NCBI RefSeq assembly: GCF_010183535.1
Contig: NC_071329.1
Coordinates: 14,322,001-14,386,000, forward strand
Length of the DNA: 64,000 bases
DNA from: Caenorhabditis remanei
Lineage: Eukaryota; Nematoda; Chromadorea; Rhabditida; Rhabditidae
Direction of reading: 5' to 3'
Shown here: positions 46,301 to 56,100 of the stretch, one piece after another
Numbering within the stretch: the first letter of the stretch is position 1
Layout of the letters: the number at the start of each line of letters is the position of its first letter
Position numbers and translations under genes: made by a program
The notes under the pieces: generated by a model
Databases searched by the model: none
Told to the model about the DNA's origin: nothing
What the model saw: the letters and a program-made list of their open reading frames with translations, nothing else

Positions 46301-49300
46301 TCCTTCCATACTTTCGCCATCAAGGATTTACTTGCTACTCCGATTGGGGAGAGGAGTCCTTGGGGATCGTATGTTGAAGCTATGAACGAAGCGAGTTGAC
46401 GTTTCGTTGGAATGCCCTCTGGTGGCTGAGCTATCTTGAGGGTAAAGGTGTCATTTTCGGCATCCCAATGGTGACCTAAGAGCTTACAGGTCGTGCTTTT
46501 GGATCTGTCTTGTTCAGGTATTGTATTCATGACTGTCTTGTTATTGCACAAGAAGTCTCTGAGTTTCATATGCATTGATGAGAAGGTCTCTTTGGATTCC
46601 TGGTAGTTTTTGAGGAGTTCCTCTGTGGATTCTGGTGTGAACATAACATTGTCCACATAAAGATTTTGTGTGATCTTTTCATGGATTGGATGTGGGTTAA
46701 GTTCCATGTACCTGAGAATTGTGATCGCCAGGAGAAAGGGTGACGCGGTTATGCCAAATGGCAGTCGTGTGAACCGGTAAGTGACCAGATTGTCTGGAGT
46801 GGCTGGTTTGGTGTGGTCTTTCAACCAAAGAAATTTGGTGCAATTTCTGTGTTGAGGTTGAAGTCTGACTTGGTGGAAGGCCTTCTCCAAGTCGGCAATC
46901 ATGAGGTACGGCTTGGTCCGTGCTCTGAATAGGATACCTAGAATCGACTTCAGAATCGATGGGCCTGGGTGTATACATTGATTCAGTGACTGTTCATTTT
47001 TCATGTGTGAGGAGGCATCGAGTACGATGCGAAGTTTTGTGGTCTGAGCGTCGGGTTTGATGATTACTCGGTGTGGGATGTAATAATGTGGGCCGATGTG
47101 TTGTTCATTTTCTGGAACTAGTTCAATTATGCCAGAATTTAATTGCTGCTGAATAATGTCGTTGTACGCTGTCCGATCCGTCATAGAAGCTAGTTGTACT
47201 TCTAATAGTGATATGAGACGCTTGACAGCGACTAAGTAGTTGTTGTGGAGTGAGGCCTCCTTTCCGTTGAATGGAAATAGAACATAGATTTTGTTGTCTT
47301 TGTCTAGAATAGCTGTGTTTTTGTACTTGAGTATGAGATCTTGATTAAGCTGTTCTCTTTGTAGAATAGCTGTTGGTGGTTCTATTCCTAGAACTTCGAG
47401 TTTCCAGGATTGTTCGAGAAGCCAATCCAGGCGTGCGTTTGTCACTTGTGGTGACTGACTGATTCCGACTGTTAACTCTTCTGGGAGATCATACTCGGAC
47501 ATGTCGATAGTGTTAATGTATGACTCGTTGTAGTCACAGTTCTGGTCTGAATTTTCCTCTTGTGTTGTGGTATTCCGTTGTAGTGCGTTTGGCACCGGAC
47601 TTGGGTGAGTTATGACTCCTAATTGTGTATCTTCCACTATCCGACCACTTGGTAAGACGTGTCTTGTGCTTGTGGAGAGTAAACTGGGTAGGACATTGTT
47701 TCCGATTATGAGATCAATTGGTTTCCCATTGAATTTTTTGAGAACCGTAAGTTGCTGTGGGTCAAAGTTCCTTTGGATGAGGTATGTTAGATCCTCTGAT
47801 GAGAAGTTTGGTGCTTTTACGGTGGTTGGGAGTTGAGGGTACTCAGGCAGGATGGTGCTCCATGTTTTTCCCGTTTTGTCGAGGATATCTAATTTGTAGA
47901 ACTTCACCTGTTGTGGACCTGAGGATGAAATGAATCCTCTGAAATTTACTAGTTTTTGATAGTGTACTGGGCAATGTAAACGGAGTACTGCTGGTTTTGA
48001 GATGAGTGAGGTTGTTGCTCCGCTGTCGATCAATGCATTGAGTCTTGCTCCAGATGGTGTTAGAATTTGGAGGAATGGTAATGTGTAGTGTGGATCTGAA
48101 ACCACTGAAAGATTAATTGTGATAGTTTCAATTGTTTTGTGTGATGTTATTATAGCGAGGTTGTGTCCCGTCTTTCCTGGTGAGGATAGGATATCTGGAT
48201 TGATTGGTGTAGGTATAGTGTTGATGTGTGTATGATTATGTGGTTCATGTGTTGATTCATGCAGTATGTTGTAGGGTTCAAGCTTGGGGACTAAGTCCGT
48301 TGTTCCGAAAAAACGTTTTTCGGTCCTCATTGGCGCTATTGGGGTTAACCGGTGTATCACTTTTTTCCTTTTCTGGACAAAGGACCGAGTGGTGCTTCTG
48401 GGCGCACTTGTTGCAGACAAATCTTGAGTGACATTCCGTGGCTGTGTGATTGTTTCTGAAGCAATTCAAACATTTCTTTTGTTTAATGATTGAATCTCTT
48501 TTCTCACTTGTCGGGATTGTGCACATGTTGGTCTGGTGGTTTTGATTGCAAAACGTACAGGGAGCTGATCTCCATCGAGATTGCTGTTGAGTTGTCGGCG
48601 TCTTGCGTTGATTTCCGGTGTGTCTCGGTGTGTGGGAGCGGACCGAAATTTTGTTGATGTCCGCTGTGCAGACTTCAGTGATTTGAGTGCGGTTTTTCTT
48701 GCGTTGTTCTGCATCGTCCAGTGCTCTATTCTCGGATATAAGCGTTTGGACTATGGTTGAAACCTCCAAGAATGAAGGAGTCTTGTTACGGATCTGTGTA
48801 ATAACTGATTTCATTATGTTGTATGGTAATTTGTCAACGAACGAATCGATCAGAAATGGATCGTTTATGGAAACTTGGTGTTTGTTTAGTGAATTGGTGA
48901 TGCAAACGTGTTTCATCATATCTTTCTCCATCTGGTCATAATCTGTTTGATGGAACGGGAGATTACGGTAGGTCTCGATCAACTGTTTGCGTCGATCGGT
49001 CTTCCTGTTGAAAACTCTCTCCAGATTTGCACGGAGTTCTTCGTATGTCCCCTCCGACAAGTCATCAGATGTGATTAAATCTTTTGCGCCACCTTCGAGG
49101 AGGCTGATTAACATGTTCTGTTTCATGATGATGTCGATTGATGGGTTATTGTGTACGAGTGAATTGAAGCGCGTGATGAAAAGCGAATACTGATCAGTCT
49201 CACCCGAAAATGGTTTCAAGGTGCTCAAAATTGTGGTGATGTCGGTTGAAAAACTACCGTGGTGAGTGGCTGGCGACCAGCGAGTGGGACTGGGACTCTG

Positions 49301-52300
49301 AATTAACGGGCTGGGAGCCGTTGGAGATTCGATCCCAACTGGAATCTTGGTGGTTTCTTTGTGTTCGTTAACCACTTGTGGGCTATTGAGACTTAACTGC
49401 TTTGTGTCGTGTTCTGATTGTGATTTGATACTCTCCAGGGAGTGGTCGTAATGTGTTTGATATTGCTGTTGTTCTAGTTGATCCTGAACGATCTCCAGAT
49501 TTGTTCTCATGGCCTGCATGGCCTTGGCGTTTTTGTCAACTTTGATGTCAACTTTCTGAACAGCTGTGTTGATTGTATGAGTGAATTTAGCCGTCATGAG
49601 GTCGCCGAAATTCTTTAGCATTGCCTCCATTGCGTCAACTGTTAACGCGGGTTGACTGGTTTCGGGATCAATGCGATTACGCTTGGCTTGCTCAATTGGC
49701 TCTTGCTTCGTGTTTTTGGTCAGAATTGGACCATTAGGTTCGAATGATTTGGGAAATTGGAGAGTTTCCGTGTTGGTTGATGAACGGTGCTGTTCGTCTT
49801 TATCTTGTGTAGAATGAATGTTATGGTTAATAAGGTCATTGTCGCTGGTGGACTGAAAGTTACTTCCGTCCGAACTACTGGTAGATGATAGCCCTTTGAG
49901 AGCTGAGTGAACTTCTGGTCTTTTAACCAGACAATTGGTTGATTTGCGTTTGACTGCCAGTGGTTGTGTGGAAACCAGCTGTTTGAGTAGGACTTCAATA
50001 TGTAGAAGGAGCGCTTTGCATTTTTCAATGAGAGCTGGATATCCACGCTCTTTGATGTGATCGACCAGTTTCATAACATTCTTGATGCGAATTTCGGAGC
50101 TGGAGCACAGTGCTGGATGCTTCAGTACGAGAGTGAGAGCCTCGCTATCGGAGTTATCGAGCTTGGCAAGTTGGCTAGCTAGCTTTGTGTAGCTGGATTG
50201 TAAGATTGAAACCATCTCTGGTTGTTGAGGTTCGGTAAGGATTAGTTGTATTCCTTTGATCAGAAGAGCAGTTTTCTTAGCTCTTTTTGTGAAAATTGTC
50301 TTGGCAGGGCCAATGTTCACCCATTGAGCGTTGGACTGGGCAGTTGACGATTTGGATGACTTGGAGTTGTTTGATTGTTTCCGTTGTCCGCCGTGTTTCT
50401 TCGACTTGTTGCTGCGACGAGAAGAGCGAGAACGACGGTTGGAACCCGAGGAGCCTTTCGACCGGTCTGTAAAAGGTGTACCGTTAATGATAGGGTGTTG
50501 TTTGTGTTTTGTTTGTTCAGTATAGGTAGTGGATTCTTATGTGAATCTTGGTATATATAGTATTTTTTCGTGCATGATTTATAGTATGATTTTCTCCTAG
50601 AGGTTCCCCTCTTTGCACGAGTCGGAGACGTTGGAATCTTTGAGAAACCTCGCGGGTTTCCCTGTCGCAAAAAGACCGATATTCCTGATAAGCGTTCCGG
50701 AGCGCTTACTGACAAGCCCTGGAATGTATGTGAGAGCAATGGTGTCCTCTCAATGAAAGCGATGGTGTCTTTTCATTTTAGTATGTTTTGCGGAACTTAG
50801 AATGGGGTTGTCAATGGTCGTAGGAAATATCGAATTACTAGATGTCATTGTATCCTTTTCAGGCTGCCGTTGGGCCCTTGGCAGAATAATTGGGATAAAT
50901 TCGTCTACGTAATTTCCAACCTGAATGGTAGTTGGTCTCGTACAGTTCCACTAGTGGTACGAGACTGGAATGGAATAGAATTGTTTAAAGAGTATGAAGT
51001 GCTGAATTATCGTAGTGTGTATGATTGAATGGTAATGGAATTGTAAATGGATTAGTGATTCAGTGGATAAGTTTGTGAATTGTTTTTCATCTGAAAGTGT
51101 GGGTAAAGGACGAATGTACACTATAGACTTGTTTATTACATTTAATATGTGGTAACGAGTTTGAGAATCTTTCCGAGTTGTTGGTCATTGGTTGGGGCCG
51201 ACGAGAACCATACAGTAGGCGCTGAGGTGATTGTCTCCGCACTGGTTGCATTTCCGGCCACGCTTGTAGCAAGACTCTGGTTGGTGTCCTCTCCCTCCGC
51301 AATGCTTGCAGATGGAGAGGACACCTGTACGAGCCCAACGGGCGTCTGAAGTTGCGTAGTCCATGCAGTGTGTGGCTTGGTGATTGCCCGAACAGAAAAC
51401 GCATATGACTTCTCTTTTGGTCGGTGGGGCTTCTGGATGCGCTCCGAGCTTGTGTTTCATTGGTCGCAAGTTTTGAATTGTGTTGTCCAATTTGTCCAGT
51501 TTTTCAGATACTTGGGTGAGTTTCTCCATGAGATCAGTCATCATTTGCGGAGAGAATTTCTTGCTCTCTTTCGAGTGAGAGTTGGCTGGAATGTGGAATG
51601 TAAAATTTGGATGTTTGGATTTTGTGAATTGTGTAAATTTGCTACGTTCCAGTGGTGAAACGGTGGGAATTGAGAGATTATGACTCGCGCTTGTGCTGCT
51701 GAAGGGTGGTGCCCCCGCGTGCTCGCATGTTGGACTCCACCTCTTCGAACTGCTCTCGCCACCGCCGGGTCACAAAACCACGGTCGATGCACCATGTTCC
51801 GACGTTAGAGGGCCGGTGAACCCCGTCAGACTAAGAGTGCGAGAACAGAACAGAGAAATAGAGTCAACACATTTATTAGACTAACAATCTTACTAACCAT
51901 CAGAGGAAGCTTTCGTCTTCTTAATCTCTTTGACCTCGTCGACCTCCATCGGGATGTTTCCAGAGGTGGATGCAGACTTCGGAGCCGGATTGGGAGCCGA
52001 GACGGTAGTGGGAGCGGTGGACACCATTGAGCGTTGACGGCAGTTGCAGTCGATGGCTTCTGAGCAAAGCAGAGCAGAGTGGTGATTCCGTCGCTTCTCC
52101 TTCCTTATAAGCACTGGGAAGTAGGGCAGCTGGTCATCGAGAGGACGGGTCGGTTGGTCGAAGGCCAATGGCACGGTCATACGGTAGAATTGCCAGAAGT
52201 TTCCTTTGCCAGAAGGGAGATGGAAGGGTCACGTCGATAGTTAGAATAGATTGTAAGTGTTGTAAATGCGAGGTGTCTAGTGGAGACTATAGTGTAGTGT

Positions 52301-52842
52301 GTGAGCTAGTGTGGCTTTGGTGTATCTTGCTAGGTCGTGAATTAAGACCTATTAATTCCGCGACAGCCGGTACGTGTTGCTGCCTTTGTTGAGTTTTGCC
52401 TACAGTTTTTGCCTACGAGGTCTGGTATTCGAGAAAAACGAGGTATTAGTTTCACTCCCACCAACACCACCCTGCTGATTTTTTTCACTCGTCGGTAAGG
52501 TAGCTTGTCAGCGGTTCAAATTTGACCTCATTTTTCTCGAATACCAGGTCTCGTAGGCAAAAACTGAATATATATTTGGAATCAGCATTTTCTCAGCTTT
52601 CCAGAGATATAAGTCACGTCTTATAACTCCACGGTCACTCGGGAGCCTTCCCTAGTTAGAAATTTCCTAATATACTAGCTCGGCACAGTTCTTACAACTG
52701 CACTCCACCGAAACGCACTTGAAAAATGTATCTTTTCTCTGCGTTTCTCAAAATTTGCACACATCTTTCTTCGGTTTCGGTAGAGCGCGGTTGTATAAAG
52801 TGTGTCGTGCTAATGACAAGTAAAAACTTACTCCATTCCCAT
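40384..52842 (-). CDS. Neprilysin-like M13 pseudoprotease C
   Basis: Minus-strand exons are 52842-52832, 43299-42870, 42824-42491, 42438-42197, 42144-42055, 42013-41904, 41560-41443, 41395-40993, 40936-40755, 40707-40573 and 40527-40384, giving 732 residues with all phases closing. A Cys-rich membrane anchor (HFFKTCCTWCCCLCCFF) is followed by a Pro/Glu linker with EEAPE repeats, then the ectodomain (SVSPCDNFFQHAC). Both zinc elements are gone: HExxH is HDVAT (606-610), and the third-ligand Glu is Asn641 in NMFID. The NAFY motif is also absent. It is probably a binding or decoy protein rather than an enzyme. The 11-base first exon lies beyond a 9-kb BEL element in intron 1; it mirrors the 5-base first exon of gene A. 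Whether this intron is still spliced is unknown. Confidence 0.75.
41595..41893. repeat. Repeat R4 in an intron of M13 gene C
   Basis: AT-rich core with AAAATTCAAAATTCACTTTT and a GGCCGGGCCTTGACAAGTAT end. Same family as 12056 and 59015. Confidence 0.55.
43361..43931 (-). repeat. 3-prime LTR of BEL element
   Basis: 571 bp. In sense direction a TATA-like CTTATAAGG lies near 43670-43678 and AATAAA near 43438-43443, giving a sensible U3-R-U5 layout. pol terminates about 14 bases inside it. Confidence 0.85.
43459..43746 (-). CDS. 95-codon ORF inside the 3-prime LTR
   Basis: A sense-strand open frame beginning MTVPLAFDQPTRPLDD and ending KKTKASSDG, present in both LTRs because they are identical. 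In the 3-prime LTR it could only be expressed by readthrough. No family recognised. Confidence 0.25.
   Translation of the reverse strand: MTVPLAFDQPTRPLDDQLPYFPVLIRKEKRRNHHSALLCSEAIDCNCRQRSMVSTAPTTVSAPNPAPKSASTSGNIPMEVDEVKEIKKTKASSDG
43918..48420 (-). CDS. BEL element Pol polyprotein
   Basis: An uninterrupted 1500-codon frame. Domains in order: aspartic protease with the active site in ALIDSGATTSLI (Asp132); reverse transcriptase with the LRIVLDASSH block (about 463-472) and catalytic YVDN (588-591, BEL elements often vary the fourth residue); an RNase H/A17-type segment starting MFSDASKDHY (about 754); an integrase zinc finger in the HRSLLHQG to CVTCKR region; an integrase core with LDYFGP, IISDNAPAF and the Glu of GGVYERIVG; and a C-terminal domain common to Pao integrases. 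The frame overlaps gag by 143 bases and sits in the +1 frame relative to it, so a frameshift or splicing is needed. The stop lies in the 3-prime LTR. Confidence 0.9.
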   Translation of the reverse strand: MSATSAPRSTTRSFVQKRKKVIHRLTPIAPMRTEKRFFGTTDLVPKLEPYNILHESTHEPHNHTHINTIPTPINPDILSSPGKTGHNLAIITSHKTIETITINLSVVSDPHYTLPFLQILTPSGARLNALIDSGATTSLISKPAVLRLHCPVHYQKLVNFRGFISSSGPQQVKFYKLDILDKTGKTWSTILPEYPQLPTTVKAPNFSSEDLTYLIQRNFDPQQLTVLKKFNGKPIDLIIGNNVLPSLLSTSTRHVLPSGRIVEDTQLGVITHPSPVPNALQRNTTTQEENSDQNCDYNESYINTIDMSEYDLPEELTVGISQSPQVTNARLDWLLEQSWKLEVLGIEPPTAILQREQLNQDLILKYKNTAILDKDNKIYVLFPFNGKEASLHNNYLVAVKRLISLLEVQLASMTDRTAYNDIIQQQLNSGIIELVPENEQHIGPHYYIPHRVIIKPDAQTTKLRIVLDASSHMKNEQSLNQCIHPGPSILKSILGILFRARTKPYLMIADLEKAFHQVRLQPQHRNCTKFLWLKDHTKPATPDNLVTYRFTRLPFGITASPFLLAITILRYMELNPHPIHEKITQNLYVDNVMFTPESTEELLKNYQESKETFSSMHMKLRDFLCNNKTVMNTIPEQDRSKSTTCKLLGHHWDAENDTFTLKIAQPPEGIPTKRQLASFIASTYDPQGLLSPIGVASKSLMAKVWKEKLKWKDPLPAHMLPDWEKIKVAITENSYTIPRRITPAHGFTQASLIMFSDASKDHYATCAYLRFECPDNNTQVQLLFSKTRIRPINNENLTIPRMELLGVLTAAHAASTISKEANITLSSLTFFCDNTAVLNWIIHKNTADKWVNNRVKTITSLEQEFTEKKLSPTFRYVPTNQNPADIASRGATLQQIKDSKLWNHGPDFLLQDQAFWPKSLEQSPEDPKEFHCYTLKITPQQFPPHTGSQFEHPPHQYESIIPYDNTNSLVKLTTIVQKVMRWAHIVLRKRNERYPQHPYLWQSQTMKNFVLARVNKDEVQQRIIAYRYIIQDHYADAKNQLNIEIPKSSQIQKTEEGIYLYHNTYVNKKHPNMPKSLVYIIHKHRLARLIALDSHRSLLHQGPKDMATDIQQRYWIKRITALTRNIRKSCVTCKRRHGNPYTYPFATSLPSVRTQSCRPFQHVGLDYFGPIGYKTEPGQTGKLWCMLTTCLVTRAVHLEVVPDNTTSSFLLAMRRLVGRRGSPKTIISDNAPAFTLGYTMINADISTMINSSQTLTSYLASTEIEVKQITPFAPWQGGVYERIVGIVKNMFYKTIGRLQLSFLEVETLIIECEGIINSRPITANPICISDSEAIRPVDFLSPQAELSFPNHTGYTPGTHIGITEKQTREYLKHLDNIRLQLWDQFYNSMYIGQHAPTYKTKAHCTITPQPNHVVLIQTPNLPRYRWPIARIIELIPSKDGKVRSVLVKCKNKLIERAVNQLIPLELSAATTDSIQGAPHVPLDTPDSAQSTLSPPPVSRN
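48278..50466 (-). CDS. BEL element Gag
   Basis: The open frame has no good ATG near its start. It extends upstream to a splice-acceptor-like CTTTTACAG at about 50467-50474, so the first residues probably come from a spliced leader exon. The N-terminal part is Ser/Arg/Lys-rich, followed by a helical capsid-like region of the type found in Pao gags (PFSGETDQYSLFITRFNSLV). Three zinc knuckles close it: CTFCNQNHQTNMC, CLNCFRNNHTATEC and CNKCAQKHHSVLC. It packages the element RNA. The end overlaps pol. Confidence 0.85.
51185..51544 (-). CDS. Small CCHC-finger protein of the BEL element
   Basis: A 119-codon frame beginning MMTDLMEKLTQVSEKL with a coiled-coil-like start and three Cys/His fingers: CVFCSGNHQATHC, CKHCGGRGHQPESC and CNQCGDNHLSAYC. 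It precedes gag and is separated from it by about 700 bases without a frame, in part probably an intron. It may be a separate nucleocapsid-like protein or, after splicing, the start of a longer gag. Its ATG overlaps the stop of an upstream frame at 51541-51795. Confidence 0.6.
   Translation of the reverse strand: MMTDLMEKLTQVSEKLDKLDNTIQNLRPMKHKLGAHPEAPPTKREVICVFCSGNHQATHCMDYATSDARWARTGVLSICKHCGGRGHQPESCYKRGRKCNQCGDNHLSAYCMVLVGPNQ
51777..51794 (-). promoter_or_regulatory. Primer binding site of BEL element
   Basis: Directly after the 5-prime LTR the sense strand reads TGGTGCATCGACCGTGG. The first part fits the complement of a tRNA 3-prime end of the tRNA-Gly(GCC) type with one mismatch. The tRNA identity is an inference from memory. 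Confidence 0.5.
51795..52365 (-). repeat. 5-prime LTR of BEL element
   Basis: 571 bp, apparently identical to 43361-43931. It supplies the promoter (TATA-like CTTATAAGG near 52104-52112). It carries the 95-codon frame at 51893-52180, which here lies upstream of the CCHC protein and could be translated early. Confidence 0.85.
52366..52655. repeat. Fold-back repeat R1 split by the BEL insertion
   Basis: The right arm ends GGGAGCCTTCCCTAG at 52655. The left end of the same copy (AGGGAAGGCCTCCAGGTGGCC) is at 43336-43360, on the other side of the retrotransposon. The GCCGG duplication sits at the break. Confidence 0.65.
52679..52813. repeat. Fold-back repeat R2, full copy
   Basis: CTCGGCACAGTTCTTACAAC at one end and GTGTGTCGTGCTAAT at the other, with TTCGGTAGAGCGCGG inside. 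It lies in intron 1 of M13 gene C, just before its first exon. Confidence 0.65.
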
Positions 52843-53177
52843 ATCTTCTCGGTCAATAGGTTGTGCAATCTTCTGATAGTTCCGATAAAATTGAAATTGA
52901 ATTTGAATTTGAGGTAAACAAATTGCCACGAGGAATATTGTTATTTTGTGTTTTGGTGTTAATGAGAATGGGGACACGTGAAAATTCTAGAAAAATAATT
53001 TTTAAGCTCTATATATAGCGTTTGTAAGCGTCTGATATTTTCCCGTGACCCCTTCCTACAGTAATCCCCACGTGTCAAATTTTCCACATCATTTCAAAGT
53101 GCCGTTCAGTTCGACTATTTATTTGATTAAATTTATTTTCGAGCCCTTCCGTTTCCAATATACAAACAGTAGTTATC
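52843..53177. promoter_or_regulatory. Divergent intergenic region between M13 genes C and D1
   Basis: About 335 bases separate the start codons of the leftward gene C and rightward gene D1, so the promoters of both must lie here or nearby. No specific factor site was recognised. A TATATATAG run occurs near 53010. Confidence 0.4.
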
Positions 53178-56100
53178 ATGAAGTGAGTCAGATGATTCTC
53201 AGATTTTCAGATTTTCAGATTTCCAGCCTTTCAAATATTCAAATTTTCAGTGAGAGAGATACGGAGAATTCGCTACTTTTGGACTTGACTCAAAGTGAGG
53301 AAATCGAGGAGGAAAAAGAAGGGAAATGCTCAAAATACTGTAATCCTCTGGTATCAATCATCATTTTTCTCGTCGCTCTATTGATTGTTGTGTTGGCATT
53401 AGTTGTGTTTTGGAAGATGGAAGTGCCTGAGAAGACTCGTACTCAAGTAGTTGGATTCAATCAATCTCAGATATCTGGATCGATAAAGACAAGAGAGGAA
53501 TGTACAACTGCAGAGTGTATCACGTTGTCTAGTACATTGGTAGGTTGGGGAAGACGTGCAGTACTGTGCAGTAAGAGAGGGTGTTACGGTATTACGGTTG
53601 GCCCCGCAATATAAAATGTTAATTGATCGTACAGTTCAAAGGTAGAGCTTTATTTTTGTAGTTGACAACTTTTTTGTACGATCGGTCCCTAGAAAGTTAC
53701 ATATCGACAAAGGAATTTTTCCCTCAAATCGTCCCATTTCAGTGCAAATAGTGCGACGTCTTAAAGTGAGTATAACTCTCTAGGGAGTGTCTGTACAAAA
53801 AAGTTGTCAACAACAAAATGCAGCTCTACCTTTAAACTGTTTGATCTCGTTTTGAATTTACTTATTGGGACAATCAGAATTACCATGAGACACTCACAAA
53901 GTTGGTCATTTTCTATTGAAAAAGGCCAAAGTCTATATCTTTTGGGCCGGTACTGTATGGTTGCTAATCGTCGCTAGTTTACAAGCCCCTTAATCTTATA
54001 AACTAGATTTCCTTGCAGCTAAACTGGCAGAATCCAAAAATAGATCCATGTGATGATTTCTATGAACACTCCTGTGGGAAATATCACGAGCATACAATGA
54101 ATGACGGGACACGTGTCAATGAGAAGGATAGGATCGTAATAAAGCTAATACAACGTATGGACAACAGGACTAGACAAAACACAAACAGTTTTCTTTTTCC
54201 AGACTTTCTTCTCTCTAACCAATCTGCTAATACCGCATCTGAAATTGCAATGAAGATAATGTACAGATCTTGTGAAAGAAGTCTGCAGCCAAGGGTATGT
54301 ACAGTACCGCTCTTGGCAGTTTTTAATGGAAAATGAGCAACTGAAATGAAAATTGGCAGTGTATTTTCGTGTTACTTGATTGTCCGATAAACTAAATTTT
54401 GCACGGGCTGAATAGAGCAAAAGTAACACATAATTTTTGTAGTTGCCAATTTTTTTGTAGGGGCCCTACCATGAAAGTTACAGGCTGTCAAAGTGAAAAG
54501 CTCCGAAATTTCGGTATTAGTCGATTTCAGGAATAAATTACTTTGATGACCTGTAACTTTCAAGATACTGTCCCTACAAAAAAAACGGTCAACTACAAAA
54601 ATTATTTGCTATTTTTGCTCTGTCTAATTCATACAAAATTGAGTTTATCGGACAATCTGGTGACACCGAAATAAACTGCCAAAGGTGGCCATTTTCCACT
54701 GAAAACAGCCAAAGTTGATAACTTTTTGAGCAATTGATTAACATATTCAAATTTAGTGCTAATTGAAGAATTACAGAATATAATAACTTATCGAGAGGCA
54801 ATCCAAAAGGAGGTCTTCCTGAACATTAAGAAAATTGGAAACTGGCCGATGGCGAATATGACCTGGAATGAGTCAGAATTTAGTCTTAACGGTGACTTTT
54901 TGGTTTGGAACCCACTCAGAACTTTTTTTGTTCCAGATATGATAGCAAACATGGCAAAACTTCATATGCTTCATTATGGTTTTTTTGAGGCTGGAATTCT
55001 AGATTATCCAATAGATGCTGCACCCAAACAACTGATGATTCGACCGGCTAGATCGCGATTCGATATGTTCTTGCCCGAGTTTACTCATGTATTTTTCTCA
55101 TTTTCTGCAGGTTTCTAACTTTTGATTTCAGGTTATATCTGAGTTACTCCGATTAAGTAATGTCACCTTTCTCAACGAAACGTTGACAAAAGATATACAA
55201 GATGGTTTGAATCTTGATACGGAGCTCGGCAAAGTAAGTATATAAATTCAATTTTAGGTTTCTTTTCCTATCTCCTCAATTATTCAGTTCCGTATCCCTG
55301 ATCGTGAACCCGAGTCAGTGACTGTAAAAGAATTGAAGAAAGCTGTTCCAGCCATCGACTTCGAAAGAATCCTCAAAACTTTATTGAATCCAGAAAGAGG
55401 GAATTGGACGAATGTGAAGAATAGAACAACTGCTGCCAGATTTGAGTCATTTTTCAATCCAGAGAAAAATGTATCAATCTCAAAGATACCTAATTTAACT
55501 ACCAATATATTCAGATTTCATCAATAATCTCCAAAACAAAGCCACGTGTTATGGCCAATTATCTCATCATGAAGTACATCGAGCACGCCTACATTTATTA
55601 TTCCATGCGTTTCAGATATGCCTCAAAGTACTCCCACTGTTTAGAGGTTTAGAAGTTTCATTCTATTTTTATTGTTGGAAAGCTGAAATCGGAAATTTCA
55701 GTTAACCATCAACCTCCTCCCTCGTGCTGCTCTCCGTGTCTTTGTCAGAAATCATTACAAGAAAGAGAATATGGTAGTGGCTTCAAAAATGGTTGAGATT
55801 ATAAAGGATGCCTTCATTGAAATGTTTGAAAACTCAACGTGGCTCCATGAGGAAACTCGAAAAGCTGCAATTCTGAAAGTGAAAAAGATGAATAAAGTGA
55901 TTGGGTATACAGAGGAATATGAGAGAGAAGGAGCATTGGATCAGCAATTTGAAACAGTGAGTGAAGAAAACTGGGAGTTCTGGAACATGGGTGCTGAGCG
56001 CATTCCAGAACTGACCCTTGACAGGGCCACTTGTGACAAGACGCAGTTCGACAGTTCTGACAAGGGAAAGGAAGGGGAAATTCTGCAAGGGTGGATTTCG

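Larger units (their letters stand above)
43361..52365 (-). mobile_element. Complete BEL/Pao-type LTR retrotransposon
   Basis: 9,005 bp, transcribed on the minus strand. Two 571-bp LTRs (43361-43931 and 51795-52365) look identical throughout. They begin TGTCGCGG and end CGGAACA in the sense direction. The 5-bp flanks are GCCGG on both sides (43356-43360 and 52366-52370), a perfect target-site duplication. In order it encodes a CCHC protein, a gag with three CCHC knuckles, and a 1500-codon pol with protease, reverse transcriptase, RNase H and integrase, the order typical of BEL/Pao. No stop interrupts pol. Identical LTRs imply a very recent insertion, and the element may be active. It lies in intron 1 of M13 gene C and inside an R1 fold-back copy. 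Confidence 0.9.
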
